Below, piece after piece: positions 1-5,890 of a stretch of 32,345 bases of DNA (within the stretch, counting starts at the first letter, position 1; each line of letters opens with the position of its first letter). Source of the DNA: Candidatus Hydrogenedentota bacterium (GTDB lineage: Bacteria > Hydrogenedentota > Hydrogenedentia > Hydrogenedentales > JAJRTN01). The stretch spans positions 1 through 32,345 of the forward strand of contig JAJRTN010000185.1 in assembly GCA_024278275.1 (NCBI GenBank), written 5' to 3'. The notes beneath the pieces are model-generated. The model was not told the origin of the DNA. It saw only the letters and a list, made by a program, of their open reading frames with translations, and ran no database searches. A program made the position numbers and the translations under genes.

Positions 1-743
1 AGCGCTTTACCCAGCCGACCCGCGTTCTCCGTGCCCGCCTTCCGAAGCGAGTCCAGGGTTCCATCGAGTTCCTTCTCATTCGATGCCTCGCCGAAGACGG
101 TCAGCGTATGTCCCTCGAAGGCGCCTTCCGCGCCGCGAACACCCGGCGCCAGAACGAGATTCTTTCCCGCCAGACGGGCCAGGCGAAACAGGGCGGCCGC
201 CTCTTCTTTCTCGGCGAGGAGCGCCTCCGGCGGTCCCACGGCTTCCAGGCGAAGCCGAACCTGGTCCCCCGACCGTGCCAGCAGCAATTGGCCCGCCTTC
301 GAAAGCAGCCCGCTTCCCCTGCCCCGCTCGTCGCTTTCCGTTTCTTTACACGCGCGAACACCGCGCAGGGAACGTAAGAAGGAAACGGCCCCGCCTTTGC
401 CCGCGCCTGGCTTCGCTTGTTCCGGTTCCCTTTTCTTGTCGGGCAGGCGCACCGTAAGGGTATGCAGGCCGCGGGCGATGGTGAAGCGTTTCAGTTCTTC
501 CTCGTGCCTGGGCGCGGGGAGGATGGCCTTTGTCGCACGCAGCCATTCGAGTTCCCCCACGACCTCCGCCAGTTCCCTGGGGTCGTGTTTTCCCGACAAC
601 AGGTGGTAGATGCGGTTCGCCGGGGTGTGGGGATAATGGTCCAGCACGTCCCATGAGATGGGGTCGCACTCGAAACAGAAGCACGTCTCCGTGTCGATGA
701 CATAGCGTTTGCCATCGTGGGTATAGCGGTGGAGGCGTTCCAT
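1..743 (-). CDS. Peptide-maturase-like protein (SPASM/radical SAM type N-terminus), cut by window edge
   Basis: The reading frame stays open from ATG at 743 to the window edge, giving 247 visible residues. The ATG overlaps the permease stop as TGATG. Residues 1-90 resemble the N-terminal segment of SPASM-type radical SAM peptide maturases: a short beta hairpin (YVIDTETCFCFEC), then SWDVLDHY, then a charged helix ending ELEWLRATKAIL. Residues 92-100 (GLHTLTVRL) sit where such enzymes normally lead into the CX3CX2C iron-sulfur motif. Here the sequence continues PDKKREPEQ, with no such motif. The only visible cysteines are at 21, 23, 26 and 132. Either the domain is degenerate or the cluster motif lies beyond the edge. 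As the last visible gene of the peptide operon it could be a modifying enzyme or a non-catalytic partner. Family assignment is by eye and moderate. Confidence 0.5.
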   Translation of the reverse strand, partial: MERLHRYTHDGKRYVIDTETCFCFECDPISWDVLDHYPHTPANRIYHLLSGKHDPRELAEVVGELEWLRATKAILPAPRHEEELKRFTIARGLHTLTVRLPDKKREPEQAKPGAGKGGAVSFLRSLRGVRACKETESDERGRGSGLLSKAGQLLLARSGDQVRLRLEAVGPPEALLAEKEEAAALFRLARLAGKNLVLAPGVRGAEGAFEGHTLTVFGEASNEKELDGTLDSLRKAGTENAGRLGKA

Positions 744-1585
744 CAATAGGCCCCCAGGGTGCCCCGCGCCCGGCTCCAGTTCTCCATGTACCGGAAGCAG
801 GCCACGCCGATGCTCGTCCAAACGATGCAACTCAGCACCAGGTAGAAGAAAGAAGGATGTTGCAGGAGCGGCAGCACCGTGCCATCGGACAGCAAATGAT
901 CCTTGATGAGCACATGCTTCAGGCAAATCGCCGCATCGGTGATGGGAAGGGCGTGCATTAAGGAACGCACCACGGCACCCTGGTGGAGGATGTCTTCGTT
1001 GGCGTAGATGGCGAGCCCGAAAAGCGCCATGCGAATGAGCACGGCCACCTGTCCGACCTGCTTGAAAACCAGCACCAACCCACCCATCATAAAGCCAAAA
1101 CCCAGGAGGTTGATGAAGGTCAGGGTCAAGAGGAGCAACACTTCGCCGGGGTAGAAGTGAAGCGTTTCCCCAAAGGTGAGCGACACCATGTACACCATGA
1201 AAGCCGACGAGGCGATAGTCATGGTGGCGCTCACGATGGACCGGGCCAGGAAGTTGGTGATAAGACCGTGGGGACTCATGCAAAGCTGTTCCAGGATACC
1301 CGTGCGCGCCATCCCCTGGAGGCCTTGGGTGAACATGCCCACCACGCCGAAAGCGAACATGCCGATGATGAATCCGAGGACGAAATTGGTGGCCGCCGCC
1401 GCATCCTCGAAGTTTCGGCTCATGGCCTGCTCCACCTGGTCCGAGCTGGCCATGAAACCCAGGACCAGCACCACCAGCATGCCATAACCGATGAACAGCC
1501 CGGTGATCGTGCGGAACCAGTACCGGCGCATGATAATCCACGACCGGACGATTTCCGCTTTCATCACCAAGAAAAAACCAAACAT
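743..1585 (-). CDS. ABC-2 type transporter permease
   Basis: Hydrophobic protein of about 280 residues with roughly six membrane segments, for example RTITGLFIGYGMLVVLVLGF near the N-terminus, FVLGFIIGMFAFGVVGMF, a long segment around LLLLTLTFINLLGFGFMMGG and a C-terminal YLVLSCIVWTSIGVACF. This is the usual size and layout of ABC-2 export permeases, and the ATPase gene lies immediately upstream. A GTG directly abuts the ATPase stop at 1597, but the ATG at 1585 has a GGAG about 8 bases before it and is preferred. The stop overlaps the downstream maturase-like start by one base. In this operon the likely role is peptide export or self-protection, which is inference from context. Confidence 0.85.
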   Translation of the reverse strand: MFGFFLVMKAEIVRSWIIMRRYWFRTITGLFIGYGMLVVLVLGFMASSDQVEQAMSRNFEDAAAATNFVLGFIIGMFAFGVVGMFTQGLQGMARTGILEQLCMSPHGLITNFLARSIVSATMTIASSAFMVYMVSLTFGETLHFYPGEVLLLLTLTFINLLGFGFMMGGLVLVFKQVGQVAVLIRMALFGLAIYANEDILHQGAVVRSLMHALPITDAAICLKHVLIKDHLLSDGTVLPLLQHPSFFYLVLSCIVWTSIGVACFRYMENWSRARGTLGAY

Positions 1586-1597
1586 GCCATACTCCAC

Positions 1598-2617
1598 TCA
1601 GATCGTACTGGATGTCAGTTGGAGGAACACCGTTTCCAGGTTCTGTTGACGCTGGTCGATGCCGCGCAGGAGCACGCCTTCCTCGCGCAGGAGACCCACC
1701 ACGCCGTAGAGGGCGGCGGACCGGGCCTCCATGCCCGCGTCGAGGCGAACGATCAGCATGGGGCCGTCGGCGCTCAACTCGTTGCTCGCCTCCATCACGC
1801 CCGGCAGGTCCCGCACCGGGTCAAGACTCGGCAGGCGGTCCACGCGGAAGATGAAGGTACGGTCGGAGAAAAGTTCCAGCAGCTCCGATGTCTTCTTGCA
1901 GGCCACCAGCCGGCCCTTGTCGATGATGCCGATGCGGTCGCACAGTTCCTGCGCCACGTGCATGTCGTGGGTGGTCACCACCACCGACTTGCCGAGATCC
2001 CGCGTCATCTCGATGATCTTGTCCTTGATGGCGCGGCTGCTCTGCACGTCCAGGCCCGTGGTCGGCTCGTCGAGAAGGAGCACCTTGGGATCGGCGATGA
2101 GAGCGATACAGATGGCCAGCTTCTGTTTCTGGCCCCGTGAAAGCAGGCGGACCTGGACGTTTTTCTTGTCTTTCAGACCGATGAAATCGAGCAACTCGTG
2201 GGCGCGCCGTTTAAGCACCCGGCCCGTCACGTTCTTGAGGTTGCCGTAGTAGGCCAGGTTTTCCAGCGGCGTGAGCGGCCAGATGGTGGTGCGCGTGCCT
2301 TCGAGCACCACGCCCAGACGGCGCAACACCTGCTTGCGCTGCCGTTCCACGCTCAGCCCATCGACGCGCACCTCGCCCCGGTCGGGCCGCACCAGGCCGG
2401 AGATCATCTTCACCGTGGTGGTTTTGCCGGCGCCGTTGGGTCCCAGGAGTCCGAAGATCTCACCCGGCCGAACGGCAAAACTGACCGCCTGCGCCGCGTG
2501 GACCCGTTGCTTGCGGTACAGCCGGCGCCGCTGCGTGTCCTCGTCCACCTTGAAAAAATGGTGCAATCGGAATGTCTTTTGGACACCGTCGAGTTCTACC
2601 AGGAATTCCCCGCTCAT
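1598..2617 (-). CDS. ABC transporter ATP-binding protein
   Basis: 339-residue ABC ATPase. Walker A GPNGAGKT is at 59-66, the signature LSRGQKQK at 159-166, Walker B with D-loop VLLLDEPTTGLD at 179-190 and the switch histidine in TTHD at 215-218. About 100 residues follow the nucleotide-binding domain, as in exporters of the NatA/DrrA kind where a C-terminal extension contacts the permease. An insertion of about 20 charged residues (DEDTQRRRLYRKQR) sits between the first strand and Walker A. The ATG overlaps the protease stop as ATGA, and the permease follows directly, so the two should form one transporter. The substrate is not shown; the tandem small peptides of the same operon are the obvious candidates. 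Confidence 0.93.
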   Translation of the reverse strand: MSGEFLVELDGVQKTFRLHHFFKVDEDTQRRRLYRKQRVHAAQAVSFAVRPGEIFGLLGPNGAGKTTTVKMISGLVRPDRGEVRVDGLSVERQRKQVLRRLGVVLEGTRTTIWPLTPLENLAYYGNLKNVTGRVLKRRAHELLDFIGLKDKKNVQVRLLSRGQKQKLAICIALIADPKVLLLDEPTTGLDVQSSRAIKDKIIEMTRDLGKSVVVTTHDMHVAQELCDRIGIIDKGRLVACKKTSELLELFSDRTFIFRVDRLPSLDPVRDLPGVMEASNELSADGPMLIVRLDAGMEARSAALYGVVGLLREEGVLLRGIDQRQQNLETVFLQLTSSTI

Positions 2618-3324
2618 GAGTGCTCCGAGGATGGATGGCCATAGGCCGATTCAATGGCCGCCAATGCCTGCGCTTCGTTACCCAATTCCCGGACCTTGTC
2701 CAGGAATTCGATAAACACAATTTCGAGATTGCGCATGGTGTGTATCACGACCACCAGGCTCAGGCTGTGCGTCCAATGATACAGGATGCCCAGCAGGAGG
2801 GAAAACGCCGCGAATTCCACGCTGTCCCAAAAAGCGTTGCGGAAAAAGTGGCCGTGGGTCACGCAGAACACCGCGGCCACCACCAGGATCGCGAGAACGG
2901 GGCGTCCCCATTGCGCCGCCAACAGGGGTTGCGCCGCCGCCCGGTAGATCACCTCCTCCGCAATGCTCACCGCCAGGAAACGGAAGATGAGCTGCGGGCT
3001 TTCGGTCAGGAAGCGGCCCAGGGCGGGGAAATCGAGGAAATGGCCGAGGGCATCGCGCAACCCCCGGTGAACCGCCGAAAGGGACAAAAGGAATATCACG
3101 TGCCCCGCCACCAGGCCGGCGCCGATACTGACGGGGGAAACAAGGTCGCGGTTGAGCGCCCCGTCCTGAACCGCGAGGTAACAGGCCACCACGAACAGGG
3201 GGGTCTGCAAGACGTAGTCGAGGGGATGGCTCCCTTTCCGGGGTGCGGTATCCCGGGCGCGCAGATTAGCCGCGACGGCGTGGAGGGCATAAGCGGCCAG
3301 CAAGAGCAGAAAGAGAATGCTCAC
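2614..3324 (-). CDS. CPBP family intramembrane metalloprotease
   Basis: 236-residue membrane protein with the CPBP (Abi/CAAX-protease-like) motifs: EEVIYR at 123-128 (EExxxR), a second motif with His157 in THGHFF, and HTMRN at 195-199. Hydrophobic segments occur at 1-18, 42-52, 64-82, 111-122, 143-157 and 171-195. Members are intramembrane proteases. In bacteriocin clusters they often act in immunity or leader removal, and either role would fit here as inference. The start is GTG, overlapping the upstream GNAT stop as GTGA, and the stop overlaps the ABC ATPase start as ATGA, so translation is probably coupled. The motif residues look intact. Confidence 0.85.
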   Translation of the reverse strand: MSILFLLLLAAYALHAVAANLRARDTAPRKGSHPLDYVLQTPLFVVACYLAVQDGALNRDLVSPVSIGAGLVAGHVIFLLSLSAVHRGLRDALGHFLDFPALGRFLTESPQLIFRFLAVSIAEEVIYRAAAQPLLAAQWGRPVLAILVVAAVFCVTHGHFFRNAFWDSVEFAAFSLLLGILYHWTHSLSLVVVIHTMRNLEIVFIEFLDKVRELGNEAQALAAIESAYGHPSSEHS

Positions 3325-3944
3325 GGGGAAGACTCCGCGCCCGCCAGGCCCGCGATCATGGCTTGCAGACGCACCCCTTCCGCCGCGCGGGTGTAACGTT
3401 CGCGGAGCGCTTCAAACTCGCTTCGCAGGAGACCGTAACCGTAGACATCGTGGAGTTTGCCGTCACGGACAACGTGATCCCGCAACGTCAGTTCGCGCCG
3501 TGCGCCGGTTTTCTCGAAAATGCGCCATGACGGCGTGTTAAAGGCATAGATGAAGGCCGAAACGCGGTGGAGATTCAACTCGTCAAAGCAATACTCCAAC
3601 GCCCGGTACACCGATATGGCCGCCACCATGCCGCTCCGGTGCTTCTCGTCGCCCAGGTAGAGATCCAGGGAACAGCTCCGGTTGCGCCAACTGATACTTT
3701 GCAGCGACAGCATGCCGATGGGCCCCGATTCCTTCGAGTCGATGAGGAGGTATATACCGCCCGGCATGGTATGGCCCGCGGCGCGACCCAGCATTCCCAC
3801 GATCTGATCACGAATTTGCCGGGGCGAACGGGCGGGGTCGCCATAGAGGAAATGCTGGAAATCGGGGTGCTCCATCCAGGCCACGACCGTATCCAGGTCG
3901 TCACGTTCGGCCCGCCGCAAAAAGGTATCCGTTGAAAATCCCAC
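3321..3944 (-). CDS. GNAT family N-acetyltransferase (RimJ/RimL-like)
   Basis: 207 residues with the RimJ/RimL-type GNAT fold order. The N-terminus FLRRAERDDLDTVVAWMEHP is followed by GPIGMLSLQSISWRNRSCSL (beta 3-4), then LYLGDEKHRSGMVAAISVY, where the acetyl-CoA loop and helix lie. The C-terminal part NLHRVSAFIYAFNTPSWRIF, then EKTGARRELTLRDHVVRDGK, is the usual end of this subfamily. The acetyl-CoA loop is not a perfect Q/RxxGxG/A, so the call is by overall pattern. It follows another GNAT by 3 bases and its stop overlaps the CPBP start. Two adjacent acetyltransferases in a peptide-export operon could acylate the peptides or detoxify them for the producer; neither is shown. Confidence 0.8.
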   Translation of the reverse strand: MGFSTDTFLRRAERDDLDTVVAWMEHPDFQHFLYGDPARSPRQIRDQIVGMLGRAAGHTMPGGIYLLIDSKESGPIGMLSLQSISWRNRSCSLDLYLGDEKHRSGMVAAISVYRALEYCFDELNLHRVSAFIYAFNTPSWRIFEKTGARRELTLRDHVVRDGKLHDVYGYGLLRSEFEALRERYTRAAEGVRLQAMIAGLAGAESSP

Positions 3945-3947
3945 GCC

Positions 3948-4520
3948 TTACTCCGGTCGCCTCGGTGCCTGCACGCCCTCGCCCGGCCGCGCAAAACGGG
4001 TCAGGGTCTCCATATCGTACCAACGTCCCGCCGTGAAAAGCACCTGCCGCTGCACACCGTCACTCTCGAAGCCGTGGGCCGTCAAGGCGTCTCGAAGGCT
4101 CTCCTCGCCCTCAAGACAGTGACCCAGGATTTTCCGAAGTCCCATCCGTCCGTAACCCCGCGCCAGGATAAACGCCAAAGCTTCAGCGGCCAGCGGACTC
4201 CCAAAGGCGGCATCATCGTCCAGGAGGAAAACCAGGTCGGCAAAACCCGCCTCCTGGTTGGCGCCCCGCAGGCTGCAAAAGCCGCGCACCACGCCCGTCA
4301 GGTCTTCAATGGTGTAAAAGCTGCCCTGCAAACCGTCCTTGCGGGCCAGCAGTTCCTCCAACTCTGCCGCGGTAGGCAACAGGGGCTCGCGGTGCTGATC
4401 CAGCAAGGCGGCCCGGGGGCGCCTGGCCTGGTAGAACCGGTGGAGAAAGGGCGCGTCGTCGGGTTCCGCGCCGCGTATGAAGGCATGATTACCCGCGATC
4501 ACGTTGGGTTCCCACGGCAA
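3948..4520 (-). CDS. GNAT family N-acetyltransferase, divergent
   Basis: About 190 residues with a GNAT-like pattern: HAFIRGAEPDDAPFLHRFYQ near the start, FYTIEDLTGVVRGFCSLRGA, AGFADLVFLLDDDAAFGSPL, AEALAFILARGYGRMGLRKI and the C-terminal segment AHGFESDGVQRQVLFTAGRW. The start is uncertain. The frame runs open back to the stop of the fifth small peptide without any ATG, so initiation must be at TTG 4520 or the GTG at 4502, neither with a strong ribosome site. The 93 bases between peptide 5 and this gene otherwise hold nothing recognisable. Sequence similarity to the next GNAT is low, so this is probably a pair of distinct enzymes rather than a recent duplication. Confidence 0.72.
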   Translation of the reverse strand: MPWEPNVIAGNHAFIRGAEPDDAPFLHRFYQARRPRAALLDQHREPLLPTAAELEELLARKDGLQGSFYTIEDLTGVVRGFCSLRGANQEAGFADLVFLLDDDAAFGSPLAAEALAFILARGYGRMGLRKILGHCLEGEESLRDALTAHGFESDGVQRQVLFTAGRWYDMETLTRFARPGEGVQAPRRPE

Positions 4521-4613
4521 ACGCCACGCCGAGCCGTGGCCGGATGAAAAACAGAACGCCGGACCTTGCGCCCATGGCTCAAACCCCGGCCGGCGATCAT
4601 GATACGGCGGGTC

Positions 4614-4733
4614 CTACAGATTGAGTTCCGCCTTTTTGTCCTGGAAAAACTGGCCGAAGGCGCGACTGAGCGCTCCCCGGAAATCAGACAGGGCACTGGC
4701 CCGAACCGGTGTGATGGGTCGAATGTGTTTCAT
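4614..4733 (-). CDS. Small peptide 5 of tandem precursor family (39 aa)
   Basis: Starts MKHIRPITPVRASAL, preceded by AAGGAA about 9 bases before ATG. The first 14 residues align without gaps to the other four peptides (Met1, His3, Ile4, Pro6, Ile7, Thr8, Ala14). From residue 14 it is closely related to peptide 4: AL[ST]D[FL], an amphipathic stretch with ALSRAFGQFF, then a DKK/AKK motif near the C-terminus. Both are 39 residues. This suggests a recent duplication with diversified C-termini. No Cys, and a single Ser-rich position, so lanthionine-type chemistry is unlikely. Proposed role: precursor with a shared leader and variable core, inferred from the exporter, protease and maturase-like genes downstream. 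Confidence 0.7.
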   Translation of the reverse strand: MKHIRPITPVRASALSDFRGALSRAFGQFFQDKKAELNL

Positions 4734-4845
4734 GGAAATTCCTTGCTTTCCCGCCATGCGTTCCACGCCCGCCCTGGCGTGACAACATGCGCTCCACGCC
4801 CAAGCGGCCATACCGAAGACGGTTCATGGCCAGGCTTTGGTGATG

Positions 4846-4965
4846 TCAGACGCCGAAGCTGTTCTTCTTGGCAAACCGGAAATCGAGCCAGGCACGCCAC
4901 ACGGCATCCCAAAGATCAGTCAGGGCATCGGCGCGAGCGACGGTCAGGGGTTTAATGTGCTTCAT
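4846..4965 (-). CDS. Small peptide 4 of tandem precursor family (39 aa)
   Basis: Starts MKHIKPLTVARADAL with AAGGAG about 10 bases before ATG. It shares the 14-residue N-terminal pattern and continues as a Trp-rich amphipathic segment (LWDAVWRAWLDFRF) followed by AKKNSFGV. Three Trp in nine residues are striking for modification or membrane action. 112 bases separate it from peptide 5. That gap holds a direct repeat GGCGTGGA[GA]CGCATG (minus strand) but no further convincing member. Closest relative is peptide 5, position by position after Ala14. Confidence 0.7.
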   Translation of the reverse strand: MKHIKPLTVARADALTDLWDAVWRAWLDFRFAKKNSFGV

Positions 4966-5032
4966 TCGGTGAACTCCTTGTGGTGTCTCGCAAAACATGC
5001 AACGACCGGCACATTGGCCGCGCCGGTCCATC

Positions 5033-5197
5033 CTACCCCGAGTCCGTACCCGTATCCGGCACGGGGTTGTTATCGGCCTTGTGCTGGAACAAGGGGATGC
5101 TCACACTGATGATGTCGCTGATAAAGGACAGTTTGACATCCGGGGGGATACTGGCCGCCCTGTCCGGACACCGGGTGATGCAATGCAAGCGCTTCAT
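5033..5197 (-). CDS. Small peptide 3 of tandem precursor family (54 aa)
   Basis: Starts MKRLHCITRCPDRAA with AGGAG about 10 bases upstream. The N-terminal pattern matches the family (Leu4, Ile7, Thr8, Pro11, Ala14). The C-terminal half has DVKLSFISDIISVSIPLF, then a polar Asn/Asp/Pro-rich tail. It pairs with peptide 2: both are 54 residues and share VKL[CS]F[LI] and I[LI]xxxxI[LP]. Two cysteines (6 and 10) fall inside the conserved leader part rather than the variable region. Confidence 0.65.
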   Translation of the reverse strand: MKRLHCITRCPDRAASIPPDVKLSFISDIISVSIPLFQHKADNNPVPDTGTDSG

Positions 5198-5228
5198 GAA
5201 GCGTAACTCCTGTAATGGCGACACCCCG

Positions 5229-5393
5229 TCAAACCGTGGTATCCGGATTTTTAGAACTATCGAGAGGCAGTATGAAATTGGTCAGGATCTGGATCAAAAA
5301 GCAGAGCTTCACCTGCAAATCACTCTGAAAATTATCGCAGATGCCCGTCTGCGCTTTCATGGGGGTCCTGGAAACGGTGTTCAAATGCTTCAT
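5229..5393 (-). CDS. Small peptide 2 of tandem precursor family (54 aa)
   Basis: Starts MKHLNTVSRTPMKAQ. Two consecutive ATGs occur (5396 and 5393); the second aligns with the family and lies 9 bases after an AGGGG ribosome site. The C-terminal part LQVKLCFLIQILTNFILPL is strongly hydrophobic and followed by a polar SSKNPDTTV tail. It is similar to peptide 3 in length and in the VKLxF block. The stop is 31 bases before the start of peptide 3. Local base composition is visibly richer in A and T than in the downstream enzyme genes. Confidence 0.65.
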   Translation of the reverse strand: MKHLNTVSRTPMKAQTGICDNFQSDLQVKLCFLIQILTNFILPLDSSKNPDTTV

Positions 5394-5448
5394 CATGTCA
5401 TTCCCCTGAAGGCCCTTCAAGCGATTGACGAAGGGCTGTTGTTTCAAG

Positions 5449-5595
5449 TCACGCGGAGGTGCCGCCCGCGTTGTCCTTGGCAAGCAAAGCGCTGCCGATC
5501 ACACCCAGGATGCTGGCGATCACGGAAAGGATCTGGCCGATAGAGGCATCCTGCGCAACCGCGGGTTTGCGTGAAATCGGTTTCAGATACATCAT
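5449..5595 (-). CDS. Small peptide 1 of tandem precursor family (48 aa)
   Basis: First gene after the promoter at 5655-5683. Two ATGs in a row (5595 and 5592) follow a GAGAGG ribosome site. The first gives the better family alignment, MMYLKPISRKPAVAQ, with Leu4, Pro6, Ile7, Ser8, Pro11 and Ala14. The rest is a membrane-like segment, IGQILSVIASILGVIGSALL, with small residues spaced in the GxxxA/GxxxG manner, and ends AKDNAGGTSA. It could be an exported membrane-active peptide or a modified precursor. Being promoter-proximal it should be the most transcribed member. Confidence 0.68.
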   Translation of the reverse strand: MMYLKPISRKPAVAQDASIGQILSVIASILGVIGSALLAKDNAGGTSA

Positions 5596-5654
5596 AACCC
5601 TCTCTTCCGTAACGGTTTTTGGCCCTTCGCCAGAACCCCCCAAGGGGCTTCTGG

Positions 5655-5683
5655 AGTATATCACCCGCTTCCAAATCAGTCAA
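5655..5683 (-). promoter_or_regulatory. Sigma-70-type promoter of the peptide operon
   Basis: On the minus strand TTGACT (5683-5678) and TATACT (5660-5655) are separated by exactly 17 bases, each with five of six consensus positions. Transcription would start near 5648, about 50 bases before peptide 1. No comparable promoter was noticed between the peptides, so one transcript could cover the whole operon. Confidence 0.7.
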
Positions 5684-5835
5684 ACAGGCCGAAGAAGGGA
5701 TATTCGTAGGGCCGGCCTACTTACTATACGCTTTCCCGGGAGCCCCGTTACCCGGCGGGCAAACGAAGCCCCTGACCCATATATCACGTAAACTAACGCA
5801 AGAGTTCCCTTCCGGGGTGACAAAAGCGGTTATTC

Positions 5836-5862
5836 GGGAGAAGCGTACCTCCCGCTTCTCCC
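5836..5862 (-). terminator. Hairpin after the GH9 gene
   Basis: GGGAGAAGCG (5836-5845) and CGCTTCTCCC (5853-5862) form a perfect 10-bp stem with a 7-base loop. It lies about 30 bases past the GH9 stop and upstream of the peptide-operon promoter, so it would insulate the two. Only a short T run follows on the minus strand, so efficiency is uncertain. Confidence 0.55.
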
Positions 5863-5890
5863 CATCCCTTGTGTCCGCCTGGTGTATGGC

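Noticed and set aside
983-2140. 385-codon plus-strand frame opposite the ABC genes
   Set aside because: Rich in His, Glu and Gln without motifs; opposite strand has intact ABC transporter motifs.
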